Assembly (NCBI GenBank): GCA_047967505.1
Contig: CM106541.1
Source of the DNA: Dipteris shenzhenensis
Lineage: Eukaryota; Polypodiophyta; Polypodiopsida; Gleicheniales
DNA length: 64,000 nt
Reading direction: 5' to 3' (one strand)
In this document: piece by piece, positions 33,031-44,866 of the stretch
Layout: every line of letters begins with the position of its first letter
Numbering within the stretch: the first letter of the stretch is position 1
Program-made: the position numbers and the translations under genes
The notes under the pieces: generated by a model
What the model saw: the letters and a program-made list of their open reading frames with translations, nothing else
Databases searched by the model: none
Told to the model about the DNA's origin: nothing

Positions 33031-34874
33031 AAGCTCTAATCCCAACTAGCCCAATTCAATTAGTAATGCAGGTATTCAAAGAAGCAAGCACAGTGGTGAG
33101 CCCGTCCCCAACAATTATCCAACAACCATTCGACTCAGACCCCAATCCCCACCCAACATGTGCGATGTCACTCCACCCATCCAACCTCACTCCGACTCAC
33201 ATCCGACTCTAAGACCCACTCTCACTCCACTTCATGCTAAAGGGGACACTCCTTCTCCAACCAACTACTTTTTTGCCATCCGGCCCCATTTCAACATATT
33301 GAAGAACTTCCGACAGCCCTCCCACCCTGCTCCACCAACAAGGAAATCTATCTCATGCATACACAATTCTCTGTGCCGATGGGATAGCCAACAAACATAT
33401 ACGGGATAAATCAAAACACTTGTATTGCTACTTAAGGTGGTCAAGTGGGGCTTTTACATGTCAATACCTCCCCTAGGAGCTTTTATAGCTAGTCTTTGGT
33501 GGTCAGGCTTGATTTACAAAACATGTGGGCCGAAGGTGGCAAGGATTTTGCTTTTCAATACTTCATGTCAATGGCGTTCGCTTCTTCCCTTGACGTAGCT
33601 TGATGCATGATGCTTTGTTCTTCCATGTGCCTTAACGCTTTACGTGTGGATGCCATTTTCTATGCTATGCTCATCTCATACACGTGCTTTTGGCATGCAG
33701 TTTGCATTCATGCATCGCTTTTCCATTTGTTGCAAAGGTCTTACCAATTGATTTCTTCAATATTGGCAATGTCTAATTGCTAACAATGATTTTGATCTAA
33801 CAGTGTGTAGAGCTCAAAAAGGCGATCACTTTTTTTTCTTACAGCATGTGCAAATTCTTCCTAGATTGGAAGTTACCACTTGTCGAAGTTTTTGTGAAGA
33901 AGAGGCCTTTGATGATGATGTGGCATAGGGGTTCATATGCTGCACTCACACTGTGCTTAGCAAGAAGCTGTGTGCTTAGGTGGCACTTGGTGATGTGGTA
34001 CAACTTTGACCAAACTGAAACTCAACCAACTAGAAATTGGACCAAACCCTGTGTAACCTAACCAAACTCTTTGAAGTCAAGGTTAGCTAAACTTAACCAC
34101 CGTGCTAACCTAGGTTAGAATCTATTTGCCACATGGCAAGAAATTGACCATGCCTATGAACCATGGGTTAACTTCACCTAGATGATATCTGCCACATGTC
34201 AAGCAAGGGGGTTGCCATGTGTCCTAAGGTCTAGCCTTAATGATCTTCGCAGGTAGTCAGGTTGCAGAGGCTTTATTGATGAGATTAGAAGGTTCCAGTC
34301 GTTGAAGGAGAGGCTATGGCAATGATGTAGAGCCAGTCGAATGGTGGACTTATTGCTACGGAGCTAACTACGAGCTTAGGCTATTGGAGAGGCTGGTCAG
34401 GCATGTTTAAGCACTAGAGTTGTGGAAGCGTATTCATGCAAGGTCGGGCTGTACCACCACATGTTGGAGCGTTGTGATAGTTGGATGCATAGGAGGCATT
34501 TGATGTCCCTGGCAGTAGCTAGGAGCTCATGTTGGAGGAGCTGTTGAGCTGCTCTTGCTCTATCGGGGCTGCCTTGTTGGAGTCGCTAGAGTCATATGAG
34601 CTCATGAGCTATTGGAGATGAGTTCTTTGATGCCATGCCCGTAGAGACTAGTCGGTGAAGTTGTATGGAGGGTCGAGTCATTCAAGGGCTTGTGGAGGTT
34701 GCCTATCTTTGTGAAATCTTACATAGTTGGCTGGCCAGCCTCCTATCGACTTATTGTATGCTTTGGAGCGCCTCTGTTAGGGACTTTGGAGAGGCCACTG
34801 TGGTTGACATTGTGAGTAGCCTCCTTTGTTGCAGTCCATGTAGGAGCATTGAATGTCTGAGGAAGTGATTTGGA
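33031..34874. other. Unassigned interval, no gene seen
   Basis: No recognised coding region. 33100-33400 is C-rich and Pro/Ser-coding. Around 34070-34230 short motifs recur (GCCACATGGCAAG, GCCACATGTCAAG, and AACCTA/TAGGTT pairs). 34240-34870 is G-rich and open only in short frames. It may include the lost LTR of the gypsy remnant, but no polypurine tract and TG start stood out. Confidence 0.4.
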
Positions 34875-34882
34875 TCAAAAAC

Positions 34883-35136
34883 CTCGGGGGGTTCACTATG
34901 TATAAACTCTCTATATCACGTGCGTTCAAGGCTTATTTGTAAAATCCCTTTATCGGTATATTTTTCATTAATAAAATGTACCCTTTTTCTATACAAATCT
35001 GTAATTTTTTTTGAAAAACATTTTAAATAATCCCTTATGTAAGTTAAATTATGTAAATTTTCAAAATTAAAAATATCCTTCTGTTGAACTCACGTGATAG
35101 GGTTACATAAGATGAGTGAACCCCCCCCCCCCCGAG
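34883..35136. mobile_element. MITE-like inverted-repeat element
   Basis: An AT-rich core of about 170 bp is flanked by imperfect terminal inverted repeats. The left arm reads CTCGGGGGGTTCACT...TATCACGTGCGTTCAA. The right arm, reverse-complemented, reads CTCGGGGGG(n)GGTTCACT...TATCACGTGAGTTCAA. The right arm carries a longer G run (13-14 C on the plus strand). Direct repeats TCAAAAA lie outside both ends (34875-34881 and 35137-35143), extendable to 8 bp with one mismatch, a size that fits hAT-type insertion. It has no coding capacity. The superfamily is a guess. Confidence 0.65.
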
Positions 35137-35149
35137 TCAAAAATGGAGC

Positions 35150-35586
35150 TGTAGCTATGGATGGTGGCTTGCAGCATCTATTGGAGAACCATTGGAGCCT
35201 TCATTGATGGGAGATCTCCTTATTGCTTGCTTGTCCTTGCTTATTGCTTGCTTGCCCTTGCCGTTGAAGCCTTTTCTCAGAGGTAGACACTCAAAGGAAA
35301 AACACTTTCTCTCAAAGTTATCAATCTCTCTTTTCTCAGACTGAACAAAAGCTATTAAGGAAACCCCACATACAGTAGAAATGAGGAAAACTCTCTCTCT
35401 CTCTCTAAGAGAAGAACAACTCTCAAGAGAGAAACTCTCGCAAAGAATGAAAATGCATGGACGGAAATCTTCTTCCAATGGACGGAATTTTCTATCGCGG
35501 CAGAGAACACTCAAGAAAACTCAAGAACTCTCAATCTCTTGATTACTCTCTCACAAAGATGGCACCTCAGCGGAAGGGACAACTAT
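35150..35586 (-). other. Leader-like region of a lost minus-strand retroelement
   Basis: Downstream, on the minus strand, of the primer-site sequence at 35587-35598. It holds CT/GA-rich sequence (35392-35407) and an open frame of 119 residues without recognised motifs. It ends near the MITE. No gag homology was seen. Confidence 0.35.
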
Positions 35587-35598
35587 GCTCTGATACCA
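35587..35598 (-). other. Primer-binding site beside an LTR end
   Basis: The plus strand GCTCTGATACCA is the exact complement of TGGTATCAGAGC. On the minus strand it follows directly after ...TTTTGTCA, a proper CA LTR end. This marks the 5' LTR/leader border of a minus-strand copia element. Confidence 0.7.
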
Positions 35599-35940
35599 TG
35601 ACAAAATATGTGCCTCAGGATCTATGGAGTGCTCTAAGGTGGATGGAACTCGTGTGGAAACATGATGAAGAGCGTCCTCATGACATGTACCTCAAGTCAA
35701 TTAGGCTCCAAGATAGATTAGCTTGGACTCATAAACAGAATCTTGAGTAAGTGTGCATTTTTCTCTACTCAAAAATACATGATAGGACTCTTATATAAAG
35801 AGTGCCCTTTGAATAGTCAACATCTGTGGGATCCTCTGATCCACATCTCTCCTTGTGGATATCCTTCATTCACATCTCCACATCATGTAGTCCACATACT
35901 AGGGTGGCTACTTTGATTCTTTCCTATACCATACCTTAGC
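35599..35940 (-). repeat. Probable solo 5' LTR of a minus-strand copia element
   Basis: It starts (plus view) with TG at 35599, beside the primer site. A minus-strand TATATAAG box (complement of about 35793-35800) lies roughly 195 nt upstream of the LTR end, in the right direction for transcription through the leader. The outer boundary is not defined (35940 is approximate) and no partner LTR was found. Confidence 0.45.
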
Positions 35941-36276
35941 CTTTAATCTATGTGCTCATGGCACCATATCTCAATAGTTGGGGCCAATTGTGGTAGAGGG
36001 GTCAAAGGAGATGGAAAGCATGGCCTAAAATTAGAAGAGAACTTCGTTACCTCCTTGATTCGAGAGACAAGTGGTCTCTCCGATGCCTCCCAAACTCCCA
36101 ATAAGAAGAAAAATCCTAGGAGGAATCTGTTCTTTCTAGCACCCAACCCTCAAACATGGAGATGCAAATCCTCCGATTGTTGATTATTGAGACCAGATTT
36201 CTTCGCTGTCTGGGGATTTGGATATGAAGTATTAGGTATCGAATAGGAAACGCCTTCTGCTTCTTTCTCAAGTGAG

Positions 36277-36281
36277 GCTAG
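36277..36281. repeat. Target-site duplication of copia B1 (GCTAG)
   Basis: GCTAG here equals GCTAG at 42140-42144. Confidence 0.93.
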
Positions 36282-36450
36282 TGTGGGGGTTAAAGGTCAC
36301 CGTGCCTTTACCCCGGTTATGTACAATACTCAAACACATATATAAATGAATGAAGAAGAAGATTAGGGTGGTTTTGCACCCACAAAAACTTGTGTGGCTC
36401 TCTGTTTCTCTCTCCTTCTTCCGTTCTTGCTTCTATTGAGAGCACTCTCA
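36282..36450 (+). repeat. 5' LTR of B1
   Basis: 169 bp, starting TGTGGGGGTTAAAGG and ending GAGAGCACTCTCA. It contains a CATATATAAATG TATA box near 36338-36349. The terminal GAGAGCACTCTC is itself palindromic. Confidence 0.93.
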
Positions 36451-36452
36451 AC

Positions 36453-36466
36453 TCGTATCAGAGCCC
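36453..36466 (+). other. Primer-binding site of B1
   Basis: TCGTATCAGAGCCC begins two bases after the LTR. It matches the tRNA-iMet-type site TGGTATCAGAGC except at its second base. Confidence 0.7.
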
Positions 36467-37870
36467 GGGTGATCTAGCTGAGCGTGCATGAATGCTTGAA
36501 GCTCAACAGCTCTGTGGAAGGAAGGAGAAGCTCTGTGGGAAGCTTTGTGGGTGACTTTACTTGCATCTGAGTGTGCATAGACCTTGGAGGAACCTTTGGA
36601 AAAGTCACTTTGGTTTTGCGAAGTGGTTTTGAGAGCCTGTTAAGTGTTTTCAAAGAAAAAGTCGTTTTTTGAGCTTTTCCCTGTTCCGTTTGATGATAGA
36701 GACTCCATATTGACTTGTAGAGGCAACTATTGCTTGCTTTTGGTGTCCACTTCACTTTAAGGGCTTGGAAACACCTTCATTCTTGAATTTGGGATCATTT
36801 CATTGGATTTCTGACTCACTGTGTCAGTTTCTGCGTTTTTTGCCCGGGTGTTGAAACTCAAGTTTGGAGCAACCATTTGCAGATTTGTCAGTTCCGGTGG
36901 ACTCAGGAGGTCCTAAAACTTCTATGTTGCTCATCATTTGCACTCCGGTGGAGTTTACAAATAGCTCTGTTTCCAAAAACGTTTTTCAGCCCGTGTGTTG
37001 GATCCAGTGATTGAGACCACGGTTTCCAAAACCGTCTGTCCCATTGTGTTCCGGACGCCCAAAAACCCCTACCTATTAGTTCTTGTGCGATTTGGTGGAG
37101 GATTTTCAGAGTTATAGATCTCTGTGTATTCGATTTCATCTCTCTGTTATGCATTTTTCATTCTAAGGTTTTGAAACCTTAGATTTATGCCACATGGCAG
37201 TGGATAAGTGTTGACTCCTATTTCTCACTCATCGGTTGGGATTTTGGAGTTTCGGCAGGAGAGAGATATTTGCAGATTTTCTTGCTGAGTTCGATTATGC
37301 AATGGCGCCTATGTTTTGAGGCATCTCAGGTTCTATTTTCAATAGCGGTCATTACCATGGGACCATGATTTCTTGAGCATACCTTATGCAGATCACTCTG
37401 GTTGCAGTTTGAGCAGTGTATTGGGTTGCAGTGGATGATTTATAGGCCATTTGGAAGTATTGCGGTCCTTATTGGATGCGTTGATAGGCCCAAATTGCCT
37501 TATGGGATGCTATTTTTTATGGACGCTTTGCACATGGATGCTATTTTATGCTGAGGGACAGCTTTGACACATTGCAGGTGATGTACTGATAGTGCTATGC
37601 TCTCTTGCATGAGATATTATTGATGCATATGCCAGTGGATGGTGTTTATGCTTGAGTCATTTGGCACTTATTGGAATTTTCTTTTGGGCCAGATTTGCTC
37701 ATATGGATGCATAGTATATGCACATGAGTCAGATGCATCTTTTGATGCTTTGAGCTTTGAGTTTTGGTGATATTTCACTCTACTGTGGCATACACATTTG
37801 GATGCACCTGGTATTTGGTGTGATTCTCTCTTGCAGGCATTAGCATTTGGGATTTTGTTTCATTTGCATC
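36467..37870 (+). other. Long untranslated leader of B1
   Basis: About 1.4 kb between the primer site and the gag ATG with no long plus-strand frame or domain. Repeated GATGC/TTTGG words give a monotonous texture. It presumably holds packaging signals, which cannot be located by eye. Confidence 0.6.
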
Positions 37871-38823
37871 ATGGCATCCTCTTTCAGCATTAAAAAGTTT
37901 GATGGGACAAACTTTTCTTTGTGGAAAGAACAAATAAGGGATGTGCTTATTCAAAACAAGCAAATTAAACCCTTGGCAGGGATTGAAGCTAAGCAAGCAA
38001 ATACGTCTGAGGATGATTGGAATGAGTTGGATGCATTAGCAAAGTCTACTATTAGACTTCATCTTGCAGAGTTAGTTTATTTCACAATAGTAAATGAGCA
38101 GACTACGGAAGATTTATGGAAGAAACTGTGTGCCACTTATGAGAAGGAAACTGCCTCTAATAAAGTTTACCTCATGAAGAGGTTGTTTGAGCTACAGATG
38201 AAGGAAGGGGTCTCCATTGCTTCTCACTTGAATGAATTCAATATTATTTTCAGCCAGCTTCAGGCTCAGAAGATGAATTTTGATGTGGAGACTAAGGCAA
38301 TATTTCTCTTATGTTCATTGCCATCCTCATGGGATACCTTCTGTATAGCTATCAGTAACTCTGCACCTGGTGGAGTACTAAAATTTAATGATGTTGTGGG
38401 TAGCTTGTTGGCTGAGCAGATTAGACGGAAGTCTATGGATGGCAACAAGCAGGATGCAGCCTTAAATGTGCAAAGGGCAGATCACAGTTCAGGTGGAAGT
38501 CCCAAGAAAGAGGGAAGTCTCTTAGCAAATCCAGGGCACGGAACATTGAGTGTTACCACTGTGGCAAGAAGGGCCATATGAAAAAGGATTGCTACAAGCT
38601 GAAAAGAGAGCAAAAGGATAAGAAAAAGAATGCAAATTGGGGTGCAAATCAAAAGGAAGAGAGTCCAAGGGAGGACAAAGGAAAAGTGAAGATCGAGGAG
38701 ATCAATGCAGTCACACGTGATAGTGACAATGACGTTCTCTTCATGTCTAGTTTATCTGCAGAGTTGCTTACCACTTCAGATGATGCATATTCCCAAGATT
38801 GGATTTTGGATTCTGGTGCTTAA
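37871..38823 (+). pseudogene. B1 gag and start of protease
   Basis: ATG 37871 starts MASSFSIKKFDGTNFSLWKE, a textbook copia Gag N-terminus, followed by the UBN2 region (LMKRLFELQMKEGVSIASHL). The frame shifts near 38520, after which the zinc knuckle CYHCGKKGHMKKDC and a lysine-rich linker follow. Protease begins WILDSGA at about 38803, then TAA at 38821 where Ser is expected. One shift and one stop thus disable the Gag-Pol frame. Confidence 0.88.
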
Positions 38824-40262
38824 TTCCATGTTACTCCCCATAGGGAATGGTTCTCCACTTATGACAGTGGAAAGACAGGTTGTGTGCATCTTGGAAATAA
38901 CTATGCATGTGACATAGTGGGAGCAGGTGACATAAAGTTTTCTTTTGCAAATGGGTCTGCATTTGTTTTGAAACATGTGAGACATGTGCCTAAGCTAACC
39001 AAGAGTCTTATTTCAGTGGGTCAGCTAGATGATGTTGGTTTTCACACCACTTTTGGCTTTCAGAGTTGGAAAATTCAGAAGGGCTCTATGCTTTTGGCCA
39101 GGGGTGCCAAGTGTGGGACTTTGTATCCCTTACATGTATCAGGGGTATTTGATCATGTTGTTGCAATAACCGAGCAGCCAAGCACTTCTTTGTGGCATTG
39201 CAGGTTGGGGCACATGAGCTAGAATGGAATGAAACTCTTATGCCGTTTGGGTTATGTACCGCATTTTAGTTTCTCTGATTTTGACTTTTGTGAGCATTGT
39301 CTCTTTGGGAAGCAGACTAAATCAGCCCATAAAAGAAGGGGAAAGAAAGACTTTGAAATGCTTGATTTGGTGCATTCAGACGTATGTGGTCCCATGCCTA
39401 CATAGTCATTAGGCGGGGCTGAATACTATGTGACATTCATTCATGATGCAACTAGGAAAGTGTGGGCTTATGCTATAGCTCGGAAGAGTGATGTGTTCCA
39501 GGTATTTCAGAAATGGCTGGCCTTGGTTGAGAATCAGTCAGGTAGAACGCTTAAATGCCTATGGACTGACAATGGTGGAGAGTATCTCTCTCATGACTTT
39601 CAGCATTTCTATGATACACATGGATTAAGAGGGAGCTCACATCCCCTCGTACTCCAGAGCAAAATCCAGTTGCAGAAAAGATGAACTGCACCATTCAAGA
39701 AAGGTTGCAATGCATGCGTTCCAATGCAAGTCTTTCTGGTGGTTTTTGGGCTGAGGCAATGAAGACTGCAGTACATGTGATCAATAGATCACCTAGTAAG
39801 AGTTTGGATGGTGGTATTCCTGAAGAGGCATGGAGTGGCAAGAAGCCCTCTTACTCTCATTTGCATATATTTGGGCGTGAGGCATATGCACATGTGCCAA
39901 AAGAGCTTTTAAAGAAGCTAGATCCTAAGTCTAGGAAATGCATCTTTCTGGGTTATGGTGAAAGTGGAGAGATGGGCTATTGTCTCTGGGATCCAGAAGC
40001 AAACAAGATCATACGCAGCCATGATGTAGTCTTCAATGAGAAGAAGATGCATAAGGCACCCATGAGGGATGTGGAAATGAGGAGAATCAGTTTCCAGGAT
40101 GTGAATCCACCTGCATATGTTGATAGACAGCAAGCTGTCCATGCACCAAATGTGCAAGAAATGGTACCACCAAGTACTATAGGTATACAATCAAGGGTAG
40201 ATGATGGATCATCTATTGGTGGAAATGATGAGCCAAATGTGGCTGATATGCAGGTGGGATAG
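38824..40262 (+). pseudogene. B1 protease end and integrase
   Basis: 38884-39222 holds the end of protease (VRHVPKLTKSLISVGQLDDV) and the pre-integrase zinc region (LWHCRLGHMS). TAG at 39220 interrupts. 39230-39684 covers CEHCLFGKQTKSAHKR, the first catalytic Asp (LVHSDVCGP) and the second (LWTDNGGEYLS). A frame change near 39630-39680 precedes NPVAEKMN with the catalytic Glu. 39681-40262 is the integrase C-terminal part, ending in TAG. Confidence 0.85.
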
Positions 40263-41915
40263 CAAGCTGAAATGCCCTTGAGAAGATCATCTAGAGTGTC
40301 TAGACCGCCTAATAGGCTTGTTCCAGGGGTAGACTATGTGATGCTTACTGATTGCGGGGAGCCTTCTTGCTACACAGAGGCTATGATGCATGAGGATCAA
40401 CGCAAGTGGAAGTATGCTATATGCAATCAGAGATGAGTTCACTTATGAAGAATAAGACTTGGGACTTGGTTTCTTTGCCACATGGAAAGAAATCATTGCC
40501 ATGTAAATGGGTCTACAAAATGAAGGTCACAGGTGATGATGTGCCTAGGTACAGGCCCGTTTGGTTGCTAAAGGGTTCAAGCAAGAGAAGGATGTGGACT
40601 TTGATGAGATATTCTCTCCAATTGTGAAGATGACCACACTTAGATGCATGCTTGGACTAGTGGCAGTAGAGGATATGGAGCTTATGCAGATGGATGTCAA
40701 GACAGCTTTCTTGCATGGGGATTTGCATGAGGAAATTTACATGGTGCAGCCGGAAGGCTTTGAAGAAAAGGGCAAAGAGCATTTAGTTTGCAAGCTGAAG
40801 AAGAGTCTCTATGGTCTTAAGCAAGTGCCTAGAGAATGGTATCAGAAGTTTGATGCTTTCATTCGGTCCCAGGGTTTTAGAAGGAGTGAAATTGATCACT
40901 GCCTCTACAGTAAAAGGGCTAAGGATAATAGCCTGATAATCTTGGCACACTATGTGGATGATATGCTATTGGCTAGCAAGAATACTTGTGAGCTAAATGC
41001 ATTAAAGGCCAAGTTGCATGAGGCCTTTGATATGAAGGATTTGGGATTTGTAGGTCATATTCTTGGTATGCGCATCACGCATGATCGGAGTAGGAAACTC
41101 CTTTGGCTTTCACAAAAAGAGTATGTTACAAAAGTATTGCAGCGTTTCAATATGGAGGGGGGGAAGGCAGTGAGTACTCCATTGCCTCCATTTGTGAAAC
41201 TGAGTCATACAGATAGTCCCAAATCAGATGAGGAGAGGGCCATGATGGCCAAGGTTCCTTATGCATCAGCAGTTGGGAGTCTTACGTATGCTATGATAGC
41301 TACTAGACCAGACATTGCATTTGCAGTGGGAGTTGTTAGCCGGTATATGGCTTATCTAGGAAAGAGGCATTGGGAGGCAGTTAAGTGCATCATGAGGTAC
41401 ATGAAGGGTACCAGGAGATGTGCATATGCTTTGGTAAAGGAGACATGCGTGTACTTGGGTACACAGATTCAGACTATGCAGGGCATGTGGATAGTAGGAG
41501 ATCCACTTCTGGTTATGTGTTCACCTTTGCAAGTGGTGCAGTGTCGTGGATGTCTCGCGCACAGAAGTGCGTTGCTTTGTCTACCACAGAGGCTGAGTAT
41601 GTTGCAACCACATAGGGTTGCAAGGAGGCTATATGGCTTGATCGGCTAGTGGGAGATTTGGGGATTCATACAGGTATACCAACATTGCATAGTGATTCCA
41701 TGAGTGCTATTCAGCTAGCACAGAATCCGGTCTTTCATGCAAAGACCAAACACATTGAGGTCAGGTACCATTTCATTAGGGAGGTACTTAAAAACAAGCG
41801 CATAGAGCTTGTCAAGGTTCATACAGATGCAGATGATAACCCTGCAGATATGCTAACGAAGAGTCTACCTAGTCAGCGGTTTGAGTATTGTCATGTATTG
41901 ATGGGCATTGGATAG
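40263..41915 (+). pseudogene. B1 reverse transcriptase and RNase H
   Basis: RT starts in one frame (NKTWDLVSLPHGKKSLPCKW, about 40449) and shifts near 40560 into 40561-41430, which carries MDVKTAFLHGDLHEEIYMVQ and the intact active site HYVDDMLLAS. A shift near 41440 leads to RNase H (YTDSDYAGHVDSRRSTSGYV, then VALSTTEAEYVATT), a stop at 41613, and the last part 41649-41915 (HSDSMSAIQLAQNPVFHAKT) ending in TAG well before the LTR. Confidence 0.87.
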
Positions 41916-41955
41916 TATGCTCACTGGTTGTTCTCCCTTAAAGGCACATTGTCCT

Positions 41956-41968
41956 TTAAGTGGGAGGT
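41956..41968 (+). other. Polypurine tract of B1
   Basis: A purine-rich AAGTGGGAGGT stretch directly before the 3' LTR TG. It is interrupted by T residues, as in many copia elements. Confidence 0.65.
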
Positions 41969-42139
41969 TGTGGGGGTTAAAGGTCACTGTGCCTTTACCT
42001 CGGTTATGTACAATACTCAAACACATATATAAATGAATGAAAAAGAAGATTAGGGTGGTTCTGCACCCACCAAAACTTGTGTGGCTCTCTGTTTCTCTCT
42101 CTCCTTCTTCCGTTCTTGCTTCCGTTGAGAGCACTCTCA
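41969..42139 (+). repeat. 3' LTR of B1
   Basis: 171 bp, homologous to 36282-36450 with about seven substitutions and a CT insertion. Confidence 0.93.
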
Positions 42140-42144
42140 GCTAG
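42140..42144. repeat. Target-site duplication of copia B1 (GCTAG)
   Basis: Right-hand copy of the duplication. Confidence 0.93.
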
Positions 42145-43558
42145 AACTTAGAATATCGAGATTCAATGAGATCTGCAACCAACAGGCTCCTTTTATCAGA
42201 GAGCAGTTTACACTTTGGCATGCTAATATTCAATGGAAACGAGGAAAAGTGCTTGTAATGTGACCATGACTGTAGCTGGGTGCACTCCTCTCACTTGCTT
42301 TCTATCCCGAACCCCTTTGAAGACATTAAAGCGGTGGATGCTAAATGTCAAATGGAATCTTCATGCTAGGCAGGCCTAGTAGAAGGGCAAGTTCCTCACT
42401 GAGATTCAAGAGCATGAAGAGGAGTACTAGAGATCCCATCAAGATTGCCCCTTCAAGAGTGACTCTGCACACTAATTGTTGGCCTACCAATGTTCTGCTG
42501 TCTTCCCGTGTTCTTCTATCCACCACTTATCATCTACCTACCACTATTACTTTGCATGGCCTATGCCAGCCTATAGTTTTGTATGTCAATGATACATATC
42601 TATAAGAGAACACTATGTAATAAGAACATGTATATATTTTTATGATAATAAGATATCACTTTGCCCAAGAAAAAAGAAATTGAGAAATAGTAGCTAAGAT
42701 TCCACCTCGTCTTTAAGATATAATTAAGATTTTGGGTATTTGTGTAAAGCCTAGCAAATCCGCGGGTTTTGAGATCCTAAAATCTTGTCTTTAGTGAGAA
42801 AAACATTTTTCACTAGCATTGACATAGGCTTGTTGACTAGTGGGGATCACAGAGAGTCTAGGAACAAATGAGAAACTAATGTTTGCCATTCATTTTTTTA
42901 GGCTAGTGAACGTGCATGTGGGGCTACGGAATTAGATGTGTATTATGATGTAAGTAGTAAAAGAGTACATAGTGCCACACATCCATTGGAACTAGCTCAA
43001 TGGAATACATATAAAACACGTGTCGTACAATAGGACCACTGCAATGGTTATGTGCTTGATTTTATCCATCACAATGTTAATATGGCTAGTTTGAGCCACC
43101 GTTAATGGTTGATTTTAGCCATTGTCACTTGGCGTGGCTGGTTTGAGCCATCTCCGTTGACATGGCCATTGTGGTGGCTGATGTGGATTCTTTGTAGTGC
43201 CATATCTCTTGCATAAAGAACCCTATCCATGGTGTCAAATAGTGCATTGTATAGCCTTTGTGTGGCGCAATTTATTTGATGATGCTAGTAGTATTGTGCA
43301 GTTAAGGAATCTCTAGATAGGTGGTGGAAAAATATTGAGGTGGGTTGAAAATTGGGGCCCTCCATTGTGATAATTACCATGTTGCTAAAAGAATTTAATG
43401 AGAACGCGAGATACTGCACATCATTGTGGCTCCACAATGTTTGTAATCCTATCCACAACCGCTTGTCGCCGATCGTGCAATTGGCTACACCCGATCATGT
43501 TGCATCCTCTTAAAGTAATCTTAACTCCATGATTGCAAACCATGTTTTGAAGTTTGAA
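42145..43558. other. Unassigned interval, no gene seen
   Basis: No recognised domain on either strand. 43060-43190 repeats TGGCTGGTTTGAGCCA-like words with short inverted symmetry. It leads into the 653-bp duplication. Confidence 0.4.
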
Positions 43559-43560
43559 TT

Positions 43561-44866
43561 CTAATGAAGGTGTGGTAATTCGGCAAAAGTGCTTCAAGGT
43601 TTTGATAAAGGTAAAGTTTAGCTACTTGGCCTAAGTCCAAGTCACTTGCTCACTGTTTGGCCGTAGTCTAAGGGCCTTTTGTCATGGAAGGGAAATGAAA
43701 GAAAATAGGGTTTCAACATAAACTAGAGACGTTATAAATTTTAAGTGAAAAATATAAAGTGTTAAAAACCTTGATATTTTGTTTGCAGATTATTCGAATT
43801 GGAGAATTTCAAGTCATTTTTAACACTATCGTCTACAACGGGAAAATAAAGTAGGTGCTTCTACTTTAACATATAATTTACTTTACAAATATGAAAAGGT
43901 CACTTATTGAAAGGAGAAAACTTGCTTCCTACTTTAGCATAGAAAACAAGAAAAGATAATTACAAACGAGTTTCTCTTCATGGCTATTCATCGATAAATT
44001 TTTAGAAGAATGGAACCAAATCACTTCTCAATATATTTCAAAGATGCAATATTGTGTATATTGTGGTAGAATAGAATTTAACATAGGTTTTTTTACAAAG
44101 TTAAAATAAGTAATATCACTACTAGAATCAAGTATAACACCATACGACTTATCCAATACGTTCATAAGTTTGCATGTAGAAAATGACCTAGGACATAGGT
44201 CAAAAAATGGCTTCTAATGAAGGTGTGGTAATTCGGCAAAAGTGCTTCAAGGTTTTGATAAAGGTAAAGTTTAGCTACTTGGCCTAAGTCCAAGTCACTT
44301 GCTCACTGTTTGGCCGTAGTCTAAGGGCCTTTTGTCATGGAAGGGAAATGAAAGAAAATAGGGTTTCAACATAAACTAGAGACGTTATAAATTTTAAGTG
44401 AAAAATATAAAGTGTTAAAAACCTTGATATTTTGTTTGCAGATTATTCGAATTGGAGAATTTCAAGTCATTTTTAACACTATCGTCTACAACGGGAAAAT
44501 AAAGTAGGTGCTTCTACTTTAACATATAATTTACTTTACAAATATGAAAAGGTCACTTATTGAAAGGAGAAAACTTGCTTCCTACTTTAGCATAGAAAAC
44601 AAGAAAAGATAATTACAAACGAGTTTCTCTTCATGGCTATTCATCGATAAATTTTTAGAAGAATGGAACCAAATCACTTCTCAATATATTTCAAAGATGC
44701 AATATTGTGTATATTGTGGTAGAATAGAATTTAACATAGGTTCTTTTACAAAGTTAAAATAAGTAATATCACTACTAGAATCAAGTATAACACCATACGA
44801 CTTATCCAATACGTTCATAAGTTTGCATGTAGAAAATGACCTAGGACATAGGTCAAAAAATGGCTT
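43561..44866 (+). repeat. 653-bp near-identical tandem duplication
   Basis: 43561-44213 and 44214-44866 are head-to-tail copies. I found one difference, a T/C in the ACATAGGTTYTTTTAC segment (near 44090 and 44743). The second copy ends exactly where the Helitron-like reading frame becomes recognisable (ATGGCTTGTAAAGC versus ATGGCTTCTAATG at the internal junction). A 2-nt overlap (TT) is shared at the breakpoints. The unit itself is AT-rich with no long frame. Confidence 0.95.

Larger units (their letters stand above)
36282..42139 (+). mobile_element. Copia family B, copy B1 (full length, decayed coding region)
   Basis: A 5858-bp element with short LTRs (169 and 171 bp), TG...CA ends and a perfect 5-bp duplication. 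The LTRs differ at about seven positions plus a 2-bp CT indel, roughly 4 percent, so it is much older than A1-A3. Internal order is gag, protease, integrase, RT, RNase H. A long leader (36451-37870) precedes gag. A second member of this family lies at 63.28 kb. Confidence 0.95.

Noticed and set aside
33158-33409. Proline/threonine-rich ORF after the gypsy integrase
   Set aside because: Composition reflects C-rich sequence; no motif and no start context.
36441-36452. GAGAGCACTCTC palindrome at the end of the B1 LTR as a terminator
   Set aside because: It is part of the LTR end in both copies; a termination role has no support beyond the symmetry.
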